Below are positions 8,658 through 17,943 of a stretch of DNA of 64,000 nt, in pieces. The translations under genes were made by a program, and so were the position numbers. Location of the stretch: assembly GCA_965207665.1 (NCBI GenBank), contig CBDBMV010000002.1, forward strand, positions 62,001 through 126,000, read 5' to 3'. Source of the stretch: JAAXGX01 sp965207665. GTDB taxonomy: Bacteria; Acidobacteriota; Vicinamibacteria; Vicinamibacterales; UBA8438. Position 1 is the first letter of the stretch. Each line of letters starts with the position of its first letter. The notes beneath the pieces are model-generated. The model made no database searches. It was not told where the DNA came from and saw only the letters and a list, made by a program, of their open reading frames with translations.

Positions 8658-10025
8658 CTACCCGAACTGGGTGGCCCCTTCGAGTGTCCGAACGGGCACC
8701 GTCTCTGCCTGCGGCGCCTCGGGAACGCCGTCGATCAGCTTGCGCACGATCAGGATGAACACGCCCGTCAGCGCCAGGTTGAGCGTGAGCGACAGCATGG
8801 CCACCGTGACTATGGGCCCGCCGATGCCGTAGCTCAGGCCGAGGACCAGTATTCCGGCGCCGACCTCGCCGCGCGGCCACATGCCGATGGCCACGGCCAG
8901 GCGCTGCCGCCAGTGCGCCTCGCGACGGTAGCAGAAGGCCGGGAACATCTTGCCGAGATTGCTCAGGAGCGTCAGCATCAGCACGTGCCACGCGATCATG
9001 CCCCAGCCGAGGCTCGGCTGGCTGGCCGTGACCGTGGTCGTGTACACCCCTTCCGGCACGCCGCCGTGCAGGGCCGGATCGTCCACGATGCTGCCGGGCG
9101 CAGCCAATTGCAGCGCCGCGGGGGAAGGGGCCGGATGTTCCGCGTCGGGACCTTCGAAGATCGCGGGCATGCTCAGGCCCACCAGCACCATGAAGGCGGC
9201 GGACACGATGGTCGCCGCGCGACGCTCCCCGGGTTGGCCGGCTATGGCGCGGAACGCATGCTCGAGGGATGCCGTGTCCGCGTCGCGCGCCGCGCCGGGC
9301 GGGTGCGCCAGGCAGCCGAGGACGAATGCCGGCAGCAGCACCTCGACGTGAATGGGCACCGACGGATCGAACACCGTGCTCCAGACGTGCAGCAGCTCGC
9401 TGGCGCCCACGATCAAGGCCGCGTAGATCAGGACCCAGCCCCAGGTAATGCGCATCGCGACCTGGTGCAGCCACCGGTAGGCCATGACCAGCATCACGGT
9501 CATCACCACCACGACCAGGCCCAGCTGCCAGGCGATGCCGACCATCAGCATCTTCAGGGGAATCATCAGGAGCACCGTGTCGAGGTCGTCGAATATCGCC
9601 AGAATGCGCGCCCTGCGAAACACCCAGGTCGTCCCCAGGCCGGCGGCGGCCAGCATGCTGAACAGGACGCCCGCGGAAGTAGGCGCGGCGAAGCGACCGG
9701 CCAGCAGCGTCTCCTTCCAGGCGTCGAGGTCGGCCCAGACCTCCGGCGGGAGCATCGCGAACACGAAGTAGCCGGTCGCGAACAGCCACGGGAACGACGC
9801 GGCAGTGAAGGCCACCACGTAGTCCCGGACGTACTTCTTCAGGTTGGACTTGTCCAAGTGAAACTCGAAGCCGACTTGGATCATGATGAAGGCCAGGCCG
9901 GTCATCGTCAGCAGGCGGATCGCGGTGGCGGCGGCGTCGCGCTCTTCTCCCATCAGCACCGGCAGGGCCTGCGAGAGCCCCAGGCCGATGAGGAGAAGAA
10001 TCGAGTAGGCCAGTACCTTGCGCAT
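8658..10025 (-). CDS. Cation:proton antiporter family membrane protein
   Basis: 455 aa with about eleven hydrophobic segments and a loop around residues 240-330 containing acidic and Pro-rich sequence. The pattern GLAFIMIQVGFEF, FAAPTSAGVLFSML and IFDDLDTVLLMIPLK resembles NhaA/CPA-type Na+/H+ exchangers, in which an Asp pair lies in a discontinuous helix. It lies 30 bases downstream of the cytochrome c' gene and 9 bases upstream of the amidase. Ion specificity cannot be told. The Shine-Dalgarno before ATG 10025 is weak. Confidence 0.75.
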   Translation of the reverse strand: MRKVLAYSILLLIGLGLSQALPVLMGEERDAAATAIRLLTMTGLAFIMIQVGFEFHLDKSNLKKYVRDYVVAFTAASFPWLFATGYFVFAMLPPEVWADLDAWKETLLAGRFAAPTSAGVLFSMLAAAGLGTTWVFRRARILAIFDDLDTVLLMIPLKMLMVGIAWQLGLVVVVMTVMLVMAYRWLHQVAMRITWGWVLIYAALIVGASELLHVWSTVFDPSVPIHVEVLLPAFVLGCLAHPPGAARDADTASLEHAFRAIAGQPGERRAATIVSAAFMVLVGLSMPAIFEGPDAEHPAPSPAALQLAAPGSIVDDPALHGGVPEGVYTTTVTASQPSLGWGMIAWHVLMLTLLSNLGKMFPAFCYRREAHWRQRLAVAIGMWPRGEVGAGILVLGLSYGIGGPIVTVAMLSLTLNLALTGVFILIVRKLIDGVPEAPQAETVPVRTLEGATQFG

Positions 10026-10055
10026 CGGCTGAACCGTCCCGCCTGTACAGCAACT

Positions 10056-10526
10056 CTAGCGCGGCTGGCCGGCAACCAGGTTCACCGAGTATTCCCCCGT
10101 GTCCGGATCCTGCGCGCGGTAGACGGCGTGGCAGGTCTGGCAGGCGGTGTCGGCGCCGGTAGCCAGCTCGGCGGCGGCCGGCGCATCCACGGGCGGCCTG
10201 GAGAGCGCGGCGTCGAGCGCGTCGAGTCCGTCCAGCACGGCGCGGAGCATGCGGACGCCGTCGTCCCGCTCGTTGTGCCGCCAGAAGGTGATGGAGACGG
10301 CGACCTGCTCGCGGGTGCGCGTGAACAGCGCCTTGGCGGTGTCGAATTCGCCGCTGTCCAGCGCTTCCCGCGCGCCGGCGAAGTTACGGCCGACCAGCTT
10401 CATCGTGCGGTCGAGGTGGTACTCGTTGTAGACGGGGTACGGCCGGGGCTGGGCTGCCACCGCCGCGCCTGCAACCGCCAAGAGGGCCGCACCCGCCGCG
10501 GTCACGAACCGGCTAGAACGTCGCAA
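10056..10526 (-). CDS. Periplasmic cytochrome c'/c556-like protein
   Basis: 156 aa. A signal peptide covers residues 1-25. The single haem site CQTCH sits near the C-terminus (129-133), as in four-helix cytochrome c' and c556 proteins, and the body is helical. It overlaps the upstream cyclase gene by 14 bases, implying translational coupling. The role could be electron transfer or NO binding; the sequence does not decide. Confidence 0.8.
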   Translation of the reverse strand: MRRSSRFVTAAGAALLAVAGAAVAAQPRPYPVYNEYHLDRTMKLVGRNFAGAREALDSGEFDTAKALFTRTREQVAVSITFWRHNERDDGVRMLRAVLDGLDALDAALSRPPVDAPAAAELATGADTACQTCHAVYRAQDPDTGEYSVNLVAGQPR

Positions 10527-11493
10527 TCGGATTCACCGCCGCACCGGTCCCGCCGCGCACGATGAGCGGCGCGAACGTCACCGCAAACTCCCAGCGGTTG
10601 CGCTCGGCCGCCGCTTCGCCCACGGCGGTCAGGTCCATGTTGTCCAGCACGTGCACGCCGAGGTAGACGAGCGCGAAGTTGTGCAGCACCAGGCGCCCGA
10701 GGTCGCCCGGCGGCGGCGCCACGTCCATGGACGACTCGCTGCCGAGGATCGCCACGTCCCGCTCGCGCAGCCAGGGAATCACCGACGGGTCGAGGCCGGC
10801 CACCTCCTGGTGCACCGACCACGGCCCCACCTCCGCGCGGCGCGCCCAGCGGCCGATGCGCACGAACAGCGCGTCGCCGGAGGAGACGCGCACGCCGGCC
10901 TGCGCCTCCCACGCCTCCAGGTCCTCCGGAAAGATGCGCGTGCCCAGCTCCAGGTACTCCACGCCCTTCAGCCGCGGGATGTCCATCAGGATGCCGCGCG
11001 TCATGACCCCGGTCCGCATCACGTCGACGCCGCCGCGCTCCGGGCCGGTCGACAGCATCACCTCGTCGGACGGCCGGTAGCCGTTGTAGGTCACCCCGTC
11101 GTCGAAGATGTGCGCGAGGGCGTCGACGTGCGTGATGCCGGCGCCGTGGAAGTGGATGGTCCACTCGTCGCCGCCCACGCGGTAGAACTCCTGCACGAAC
11201 GGGATGGCGTTGTCGACTGTCTCGACTGGATCCATCTCCAGCGCCATCGACACCGGGTGGCCTTCCCGGATCAGGCCGGCCGCCTCGCGCCGCTTGGCGT
11301 TGGTGATGAGGTTCAGGGCGCCGAGCTCGTCGTCCGGACCCCAGCGCCCCCAGTTGGAGAGCTCGGTCTTCCAGCGCGCCAGGTCGTCAGGCGTGATGTC
11401 GCTGGCGGGCAACGACTCCCCGAACCCGAGCTGCAGCACCACGGCAAGGAGTACGACGAAGCCGATCCCCGCCAGAAGCGTTCTCGTGGGCAT
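10513..11493 (-). CDS. Cyclase family (kynurenine formamidase-like) metal hydrolase
   Basis: 326 aa. ATG 11493 is preceded by AGGGGGG and followed by a membrane-spanning N-terminal segment, so the protein is exported or anchored. The metal motif of the family appears as HFHGAGITHVDALAHI, with further GDALFVRIGRWARR and HNFALVYLGVHVLDNM. Members hydrolyse cyclic or formamide bonds. A pattern SNWGRWGPDDELGALN near the N-terminus is typical of acidobacterial and actinobacterial members. It lies 16 bases after the MBL gene and overlaps cytochrome c', so it belongs to the same operon. Confidence 0.85.
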   Translation of the reverse strand: MPTRTLLAGIGFVVLLAVVLQLGFGESLPASDITPDDLARWKTELSNWGRWGPDDELGALNLITNAKRREAAGLIREGHPVSMALEMDPVETVDNAIPFVQEFYRVGGDEWTIHFHGAGITHVDALAHIFDDGVTYNGYRPSDEVMLSTGPERGGVDVMRTGVMTRGILMDIPRLKGVEYLELGTRIFPEDLEAWEAQAGVRVSSGDALFVRIGRWARRAEVGPWSVHQEVAGLDPSVIPWLRERDVAILGSESSMDVAPPPGDLGRLVLHNFALVYLGVHVLDNMDLTAVGEAAAERNRWEFAVTFAPLIVRGGTGAAVNPIATF

Positions 11494-11509
11494 TGCCCGT
11501 CCCCCCTGC

Positions 11510-12553
11510 TCAGGAACCCGCGTACGTCTTGCTGAACCCGTTGCGGCCGTTCGTGACCGTGAAGCTGCCGTCGGCCGCCGCGGACACCTTGATCCAGTGC
11601 GCCGTGCAGCCCTCGCGCGACTCGTCGAAGTTGGCGATGAACTGCTCCGGCGCGTTGTGGTCGTCACCGACCTCCACCGTGTAGTGGCCTTGCCAGAAAT
11701 CCTCGAGGCCGGGCGAGCTGCGGACAGTCCGCCACGCCTCGGGGTGGCCGCCCTTGTTCGGCCCGTTGTTCATCACGGCCACCCGTGGTCGCAGGGCGTG
11801 CACGATGGCCGGCGGGCCGGACATGCTGAGACCGTGGTGCGTCGTCAGGTACAGGTCGACGGTGCCGAGCAGGTTGTTCGGACAGACCAGCTCGTATTCC
11901 CGGTTCCACGTCAGGTCGCCGAGGGCGATGGTCCGGAAGTCACCGAAGCGGACCACCACGCCGACCGATCGGCCGTTCTCGCCGCCGGAGATGTAGGTTT
12001 CTTCCTTGCGCTCGAAACTGCCGCACAGCGGGTTCGGCTCGCCGGCGGCCCCCTCGAGCGGCGACGTGATGTACTGCTCGCCCGACGACACCACCCATAC
12101 GTCGAGTCCCTCGATCGGAATGGTGTCTCCCGCCTTCACCGGCAGGTGCCGGCCGGACTTGCGGGTCTCGACGTAGGCGTCGTACAGCGGCTGGTTGCTG
12201 TCGAGCTCGGTGGTGGTCGGCAGGCCGTGGTCGACGAAGTTGCGCACGGGCAGGCGCGCCGCTACCTCGGGCGCGCCGCCGACGTGGTCGAGGTGGTAGT
12301 GCGTCGTGACGAGGTAGTCGATCCGCTCCAGGCCCGCGTCCGCGGCGGCGGCGGCGATCCGCTCGGCGTCCACCGTGCCCGGATGCCCGGTATCGAGGAG
12401 CATCGACTCACCGGACGGCGCAATCATCAGCGTGGCCGCGCCGCCCTCGACGTCGACGAAGTAGATGTCCAGCGTGCCGCCGTCCTGCGCGGCGGCCGGT
12501 GCGGTGAGGACGGCGGCCCCCAACAGGAACAGCCGGAGCCAGCGGGTGCGCAT
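11510..12553 (-). CDS. Secreted ComEC/Rec2-like metallo-beta-lactamase-fold protein
   Basis: 347 aa. ATG 12553 has AGGAGG at ideal spacing. The signal peptide ends APAAAQ. Motifs are MLLDTGHPG, the zinc site TTHYHLDHVGG and LTTHHGLSMSG, as in the ComEC-like stand-alone MBL group. It heads the minus-strand operon running to the amidase. Substrate unknown. Confidence 0.85.
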   Translation of the reverse strand: MRTRWLRLFLLGAAVLTAPAAAQDGGTLDIYFVDVEGGAATLMIAPSGESMLLDTGHPGTVDAERIAAAAADAGLERIDYLVTTHYHLDHVGGAPEVAARLPVRNFVDHGLPTTTELDSNQPLYDAYVETRKSGRHLPVKAGDTIPIEGLDVWVVSSGEQYITSPLEGAAGEPNPLCGSFERKEETYISGGENGRSVGVVVRFGDFRTIALGDLTWNREYELVCPNNLLGTVDLYLTTHHGLSMSGPPAIVHALRPRVAVMNNGPNKGGHPEAWRTVRSSPGLEDFWQGHYTVEVGDDHNAPEQFIANFDESREGCTAHWIKVSAAADGSFTVTNGRNGFSKTYAGS

Positions 12554-12677
12554 GGGGAGCCTCCTCTTTCTTCGGACTCCTTTACTTACCACGGCCAGGA
12601 GCCGTTTTCCAGCGTGCGCCGGGGCATGGGCTGCACTCGACGCGGCGACTGTCCTACACTATTGCGGGCGATCGACC

Positions 12678-13655
12678 ATGGCTGAAGTATCGCTGGCGGA
12701 CGTTGCGCGTGCGCTCGACGCGCTGATGAACGGTCAGATGACGGCGCAGGCACGCATCGCCGCGCATCTCGTGGCCGCGGCGGAGGCGGCCGGCCAGGAG
12801 CCGGCGCGCGTCATTCAGACCCTGGAAGCCGTCGCCGCCGGCACGGCGGTGGACGAGTTCTGGATCACCGACGAGCAGGGCGCCGCCTACCTGACCACCG
12901 TCCGGGACGAGAACGGCGCGCTGGTGCCGTTCCGCTTCGACCCCGATCCGGCCGTGCAACCGCAGGCATCGGTCTTTCACCCCCTGCTGGCGTCGCCGCT
13001 CGACAGCGACGACGTCGTGACGCAGGAAGCCCAGATACGCGAGATCGACCACGGCGTGTACAAGTACGTCGGCGTGTCCGGCATCGATCGGCACCGGATC
13101 GTGCAGGTGGGCAGTGCCCTCGCCTTCGAGGAGCAGGTGCTCCAGAGCCACACGTACACCTCGCCGGTCATGACCTCCGTGCTGGCGGCTTTCGAGGTGC
13201 CGGAGCTGCTGGAGGACACCCATACGAGCCAGTTCGACGAGATCCGGCCCGTCTTCGAAGAGATTCTCCGCCAGCAGATGATCGGGCAGGCCGCGCTGGC
13301 AGGCCATTTCGTCGCCGCCGCGGTAGAGGCCGGGTGGTCGACCGACGGGATCGACGGCAGGCTGCGGCGCATCGTGCGCTCCAGCCCCATCGGCGAGATT
13401 CACGTCGTGACCCGCGACCGCGACGTGCTGTACACCAGCCTGGAGCCTCACCCGGACGATCTGCCCGACGCCGGCGACCTGAGCCCGCTCGTGGACGGCT
13501 CGCAGCAGGTGCTGGACCACCCGACCGCGCCGCGCGCGTCCGACGGGGCCATGTACAAGTACGTCACCACCGCCGCCGCGGACTCGCCGCGGCTCGTGCA
13601 GGTGGGACTCCCCATCCCGGACAGCTCGCCCGTATCGTTACGCTTCGCTGGTTAG
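12678..13655 (+). CDS. Tandem-duplicated sensor-like (Cache-like) protein without an output domain
   Basis: 325 aa. Two halves are homologous: residues about 15-160 and 195-320 both run from a helix with QARIAAHLVAAA / QAALAGHFVAAA, through a beta segment (EFWITDEQG / EIHVVTRDRD), to YKYVGVSG...VQVG / YKYVTTAA...VQVG. The order of a long helix followed by beta strands resembles Cache/PAS ligand sensors. There is no signal peptide or membrane segment and no kinase, methyl-accepting or GGDEF domain. Its partner, if any, is not adjacent. Confidence 0.65.
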   Translation: MAEVSLADVARALDALMNGQMTAQARIAAHLVAAAEAAGQEPARVIQTLEAVAAGTAVDEFWITDEQGAAYLTTVRDENGALVPFRFDPDPAVQPQASVFHPLLASPLDSDDVVTQEAQIREIDHGVYKYVGVSGIDRHRIVQVGSALAFEEQVLQSHTYTSPVMTSVLAAFEVPELLEDTHTSQFDEIRPVFEEILRQQMIGQAALAGHFVAAAVEAGWSTDGIDGRLRRIVRSSPIGEIHVVTRDRDVLYTSLEPHPDDLPDAGDLSPLVDGSQQVLDHPTAPRASDGAMYKYVTTAAADSPRLVQVGLPIPDSSPVSLRFAG

Positions 13656-13657
13656 AT

Positions 13658-13672
13658 GGGGCTGCGCCCCAA
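13658..13672 (+). terminator. GC-rich hairpin just after the sensor-like gene
   Basis: Perfect inverted repeat TGGGGC / GCCCCA with loop TGC, starting 3 bases after the stop codon. There is no T-run, so it would be a weak or Rho-aided terminator or an mRNA end-protecting hairpin. The rest of the 200-base gap to 13856 holds nothing else I can identify. Confidence 0.4.
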
Positions 13673-13855
13673 ACCCCCGCCGGCCACTCGCGGGGCCCCT
13701 TCGCCCCACTCCGTGACCGGCGGGCCGCGCCGTGCGCGGCCTGGGAACGGCCGCGGTGCTGCTCGCCGTCCCCTTCGTACTTTACCTGCGGAGTTGTTGC
13801 GCTGGAATAGACAGAGGCAGGTCGCGGTCTGTACCTGACAGCAAGGAGGGTGTGG

Positions 13856-14500
13856 ATGAATCGGAGCAACATGAGAGGAATCCTGATCGTGGCGATTGCG
13901 GGTCTCGTGGCAGCCGTCAGCCTGAGCTGGGCCGGGCCGGCCGGCACTGCTGCATCAGGTACCGAACAGGACGCGGAGCTCGTACTGGCGGGGACCTGGG
14001 TGCTCAACGAAGAGCTGAGCGATGAAGTCCAGGACCGGCGCGGCGAGCGGCGCGGCGGGGGCCGGAGGGGACTCGGCGGCAGGGGCGGCAGAGGGCCCGA
14101 CCCGGAACAGATCGCACGTATACAGGAAACCGTACGCGAACTGGTCGGAGCGGCCCGGCGCATCACGATTGCCGGCGATGCAGGCGAGGTCGTGCTGACC
14201 TACGGCGACGGAAGGGAGGTGCGGCTGATCCCTGACGGCCGCGAACACGAAGGCGTCGCCGGGTCCGGCACGCAGGCCACACGCACCGCGCAATGGAACG
14301 ACGATAACCTCGAGACCGCGGTCGAGCTGCCGCTGCCGACGCCAGTTCCGCGCAGCTTGACCGTGCACCAGACCTACGAGGTGCAGGACGGCGCTGACGG
14401 CGGCCGGCAACTCGTCGTGACCTCACGCATCGAGGGCCCCGCCCGCCGTCTCCGCGCCGGCGACCGCGAGGTCCGCCGCGTCTACGACGCCGAGTCGTAG
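13856..14500 (+). CDS. Exported protein of unknown function
   Basis: 214 aa. AAGGAGG at 13843 sets ATG 13856. A signal peptide is followed by LAGTWVLNEELSDE, a lipocalin-like opening, then a Gly/Arg-rich stretch near residues 60-80. The later half contains GEVVLTYGDGREVRLIPDG and RSLTVHQTYEVQDG, suggesting a beta-rich fold of the kind seen in many acidobacterial exported proteins. I do not recognise the family. It is convergent with the VOC gene. Confidence 0.6.
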   Translation: MNRSNMRGILIVAIAGLVAAVSLSWAGPAGTAASGTEQDAELVLAGTWVLNEELSDEVQDRRGERRGGGRRGLGGRGGRGPDPEQIARIQETVRELVGAARRITIAGDAGEVVLTYGDGREVRLIPDGREHEGVAGSGTQATRTAQWNDDNLETAVELPLPTPVPRSLTVHQTYEVQDGADGGRQLVVTSRIEGPARRLRAGDREVRRVYDAES

Positions 14501-14515
14501 ACGACGGCGTCGCGT

Positions 14516-14938
14516 TCAGTCGCGTGGCAGCTGGTAGTCGATCATCCAGTTGATGCCGAACCGGTCGGTGCACATGCCGTAGTACGAGCCCCAGAACATG
14601 TCCTGCATCGGCATGGTCACCTTGCCGCCGGCGGACAGCTTCGCGAGCACCTCGTCGCAGTGCTCGCGGCTCTGCCCGGCGATGGAGATGGAAAAGTTGT
14701 TGCCGACGACCAGCTCCGCGCGGAATCCGGGACCGCGGTCGCTGCCCATCAGGACGCTCGCGCCGACCGGCAGCGAGACGTGCATCACCTGGTCCCTCAT
14801 CTCGTCCGGCAGCGGCATGTCCGGCGGCCCGTCCGCGAACGTCTGGATCACGGAGAACTCGCCCCCGAAGACCGAGCGGTAGAACTCGAAAGCCTCGCGG
14901 CAGTTGCCGTCGAACGTCAGATACGTATCGAGCGCCAT
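14516..14938 (-). CDS. VOC family protein, PhnB/YjdN type
   Basis: 140 aa. Typical features are LTFDGNCREAFEFYRSVFGG, MHVSLPVG, VLMGSDRGPG and DRFGINWMIDY, which make up the single-domain PhnB-like branch of the glyoxalase/VOC superfamily. Despite the name, no role in phosphonate use is shown for these. It is 18 bases downstream of the MlaD-like gene, so may be transcribed with it. Confidence 0.85.
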   Translation of the reverse strand: MALDTYLTFDGNCREAFEFYRSVFGGEFSVIQTFADGPPDMPLPDEMRDQVMHVSLPVGASVLMGSDRGPGFRAELVVGNNFSISIAGQSREHCDEVLAKLSAGGKVTMPMQDMFWGSYYGMCTDRFGINWMIDYQLPRD

Positions 14939-14956
14939 GCATTCTCTCCTTCGTTG

Positions 14957-16351
14957 TCAGGGAACGGACGCGGCGTCGGGGCCGCGTTCGATCAAGTCTG
15001 GATCAGCGAACAGGGTGAGCGCCACGCCGTCCCAGCGGCCGTCGCCGGACGGGCTGCCGTCCGCTTCGGGGCCGATCGGCATTGTACCGGTCAGCTCGGC
15101 CGCGCGCCGGAAGGTGCGGACCAGGTGGTCCTGGACCGCCGCGGCGCGCGCGTCGGCCTCGCGGTACTGCCGGCCCAGGCCGCCGGCGGTGGCGTAGCCC
15201 TCGACGACGAGCGGGCTGCTGCGCGGATACTGCAGCAGCTCGGACATCGCTTCCTCGATGCGGTCTTCCGCCCCGTCGGCCAGCGTCAACCCGCCGTCCT
15301 CGCCGGTCTCGAACAGCACGTCGGCGCGCAGCCAGATGCGCAGCGGCGTATAGCGGTCGTCCCGCAGCAGCTCGCGGTACTCGTCCACGGTCATCTCGTC
15401 GAGGTTGTAGAAGCCGCGCTCCGAGAAGAAGCCGCGCAGCAGCCAGTTGCGCTTCATGGCCTCGGTGTTCTCGGCGAGGTCCGACATGGCGTCGCGCGCG
15501 TAGGTCACGACGTCGCCGGCGTCCACCAGCAGGCGCTGCGCGGCGCTCTCCGGCCCCCGCAGGCCGCCCACGATCTGCTCGAACTCCTCCGCGCTGCCGC
15601 GCACCGACCGCATCGTCGCCTCGACCTCGCCGGCCATGCCGGTCACGTGCGTGTAGAGCGCGTCGTCGGTGAGAAACTTGCCGGCCGTGCCCTCGCCGGC
15701 GGAGACGCGCTGCACGATGTCGTGCGTGTCCTCCATGACGCCCCGGGCCGCGTCCATGAACAGCGCGCTGACGGTGGTGACCTCGCGGACGTCGTTGCCG
15801 ACGTCGTTGATCATGAGGGTCGTGGTCTCGACCGTCTCGCCGAGGCCGGAGAACGTCTCCGTCATCTGCTCGCGGAGCCCCACGAACTCGTCGGCGACCA
15901 GCCGGAACGTCTCGCGCCCCTCCTCGATCAAGTCCGCCACCTGGATGGCGTCGGTCCCGGCCAGCGTGCCCCCGTCGGCGACTTCCGGCGCGGACTCGGT
16001 GCCGGCACGGATTTGGATGAACGCGGAGCCGAGCAGCCCGTCGGTCAGGACCGCCGCGACCGAGTCGGTCCGCACAAGGGAGTGCAGGTCCTCGCGGACG
16101 CGCATCCGCACCTGGAACCGTCCACCCGGCGCCGGCGGGATGACGATGTCGGTCACCTCGCCGGCCGGCAGTCCGGACAGCCGGACGTCGGTGCCTACCT
16201 GCACGCCGGTGACGTTGCCGAAGTCGGCCACCACTTCGAAATGCTCGGTGAACAGTTGCCGGCGATCGCCGATCATGAACAGCCCGACGGCGAACAGCAG
16301 CAGTCCGCCTCCCACGAACGCACCGACCAGCGCCAAGCGCGGGGAACCCAT
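14957..16351 (-). CDS. MlaD-like MCE protein with a C-terminal OmpA-like region
   Basis: 464 aa. An N-terminal membrane anchor (residues 6-28) precedes an MCE domain (about 36-120: FGNVTGVQVGTDVRLSGLPAG). Residues 130-300 are helical, and residues about 350-450 (LVVEGYATAGGLGRQYREAD) resemble an OmpA-like domain that binds peptidoglycan. MCE proteins form the periplasmic shuttle of Mla-type phospholipid transporters. An OmpA-like tail on the shuttle is unusual and could tether it to the wall. It lies 32 bases after mlaF. Confidence 0.8.
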   Translation of the reverse strand: MGSPRLALVGAFVGGGLLLFAVGLFMIGDRRQLFTEHFEVVADFGNVTGVQVGTDVRLSGLPAGEVTDIVIPPAPGGRFQVRMRVREDLHSLVRTDSVAAVLTDGLLGSAFIQIRAGTESAPEVADGGTLAGTDAIQVADLIEEGRETFRLVADEFVGLREQMTETFSGLGETVETTTLMINDVGNDVREVTTVSALFMDAARGVMEDTHDIVQRVSAGEGTAGKFLTDDALYTHVTGMAGEVEATMRSVRGSAEEFEQIVGGLRGPESAAQRLLVDAGDVVTYARDAMSDLAENTEAMKRNWLLRGFFSERGFYNLDEMTVDEYRELLRDDRYTPLRIWLRADVLFETGEDGGLTLADGAEDRIEEAMSELLQYPRSSPLVVEGYATAGGLGRQYREADARAAAVQDHLVRTFRRAAELTGTMPIGPEADGSPSGDGRWDGVALTLFADPDLIERGPDAASVP

Positions 16352-16383
16352 TGCTTACCTCCGTGTGTTGCGTGTTTGCGGGC

Positions 16384-17142
16384 TCAGCCGCCCGCCTCCG
16401 ATTGCATGAACTGCCTGACCAGATCGTGCTCGCTGCGTTCCAGCTCCGCGGCCGTCCCGCGCGCGAGCACCTGGCCCTCGTGCAGGAACAGCAGCGTGTC
16501 GCCGATGCGCCGCGCGCTCGGGATGTTGTGGGTCACCACCACCAGGGTCGTGCCGCGGTCGCGCTTGACCCGCACGAGCAGGTCGTCGATCTCCTCCGAG
16601 GTGACCGGGTCGAGCCCGGCGCTCGGCTCGTCGACCAGCAGCACAGCGGGATCGAGCGCCATGGCCCGCGCCAGACCGGCGCGCTTCCGCATGCCGCCGG
16701 ACAGCGCGGCCGGCATCCGGGCAACGGCGTGCTCCAGGCCGACGGCCGCCAGCTTCTCGTGCACGCGCGCGCGAATCTCCGTCTCCGGCAGGCGCGTGTG
16801 GCGGCGCAGCGGAAACGCCACGTTCTCGCCGACCGTGATCGAGTCGAACAGCGCCGAGTTCTGGAAGAGGAAGCCGATCTGCCGGCGCGCAACCGCCAGC
16901 GCCGCGGGCCCCAGCGCCGTGATGTCCTGGTCGCCCAGCAGCACCCGTCCCGCGTCGGGGTGCAGCAGCCCGACGATGTGCTTCAGCAGCACGCTCTTGC
17001 CCGTGCCGCTGCGGCCCAGCACCACCGTCGCCTCGCCCGCCGGCAGCTCCAGCGAGACGTCGTCGAGCACGCGCAGCGCCCCGAACGCCTTCGAGACGTG
17101 CTCCAGCCGCACCCCCGCGGCGCCGTTCGCGCCGGCGCTCAC
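16384..17142 (-). CDS. mlaF: Mla-type ABC transporter ATPase
   Basis: 252 aa. The start is GTG 17142, overlapping the mlaE stop as GTGA. Walker A GRSGTGKS, signature LSGGMRKRAGLARAM, Walker B VLLVDEPSAGLDP and the switch His in VVVTHN are all present. It should drive retrograde or anterograde phospholipid movement through MlaE and the MCE protein. Confidence 0.92.
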   Translation of the reverse strand: MSAGANGAAGVRLEHVSKAFGALRVLDDVSLELPAGEATVVLGRSGTGKSVLLKHIVGLLHPDAGRVLLGDQDITALGPAALAVARRQIGFLFQNSALFDSITVGENVAFPLRRHTRLPETEIRARVHEKLAAVGLEHAVARMPAALSGGMRKRAGLARAMALDPAVLLVDEPSAGLDPVTSEEIDDLLVRVKRDRGTTLVVVTHNIPSARRIGDTLLFLHEGQVLARGTAAELERSEHDLVRQFMQSEAGG

Positions 17143-17924
17143 CCTACGCTCTCCGGGAACAGGAAGAAGATGAGCCGCACGAGCACGACGTTGGCCGTGA
17201 TCAGCAGGATCGACGCGGTCACCACGCTGCGGGTCGCCGAGTAGCCGACGCCCTGCGTCCCGCCGCGCGTGTGGACGCCGAGATAGGACGCCGTGATGGC
17301 GATGATGAAGCCAAATACCACCGTCTTCACCGTGCCCGGGATGTAGTCGGCGAAGCCGACCACCGAGAAGGCGGACCGGAAGTAGGCCTCGAAGCTCATG
17401 CCCGAGATGGCGGTCTCCGCCGCCCAGCCGCCGATGATGCCGGTGAAGTTGGCCACCGTCGTGAGGACGGGCATCGCCAGCATGCAGGCGATGGTCCGCG
17501 TGACCACCAGGAACTTGAACGAGTCGACCGCCACCGCCTCCAGCGCGTCGATCTGCTCGGTCACCTTCATGGCGCCCAGCTCCGCGCCGAAGCCGGCGCC
17601 GACCCGGCCGGCCACCAGCAGTCCGACGATGAGCGGGCCGGTCTCGCGCACCAGCGCCAGCATCAGCGCCGCCGGGATCAGCGCCTCGGCGCCGAACCGC
17701 TCCAGCGACGAGCGCGTGTGCATCGACAGCACGATGCCGACGGCGAAGCCCGACACCGCGATCAGCGGCAGCGAGCGCCAACCCACTTCGTAAAGCTGCC
17801 GCGCGGTCTCCCTGAGCTCGAACGGCGGCCGGAACATCTCGCGGATGGCGCGTCCGGCGAACGCCACGGCGTAGCCGGCGCTCGCCAGCGGCGCCACGAT
17901 GAACGTCTGCAGGAACCCGGACAT
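17139..17924 (-). CDS. mlaE: Mla-type ABC transporter permease
   Basis: 261 aa with five or six membrane segments. Family motifs include GFAVGIVLSMHTRSSLERFGAE, LLVAGRVGAGFGAELGAMKVTEQIDALE and GFADYIPGTVKTVVFGF. It starts 19 bases after the BON-domain gene and overlaps mlaF, forming the core of the operon. Confidence 0.93.
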   Translation of the reverse strand: MSGFLQTFIVAPLASAGYAVAFAGRAIREMFRPPFELRETARQLYEVGWRSLPLIAVSGFAVGIVLSMHTRSSLERFGAEALIPAALMLALVRETGPLIVGLLVAGRVGAGFGAELGAMKVTEQIDALEAVAVDSFKFLVVTRTIACMLAMPVLTTVANFTGIIGGWAAETAISGMSFEAYFRSAFSVVGFADYIPGTVKTVVFGFIIAITASYLGVHTRGGTQGVGYSATRSVVTASILLITANVVLVRLIFFLFPESVG

Positions 17925-17943
17925 CAGCGCCCCGCGCGGCCGT

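Noticed and set aside
8019..10565. 848-codon plus-strand frame
   Set aside because: Lies antisense to the amidase, antiporter and cytochrome genes; its composition is that of a GC-driven shadow with no domain.
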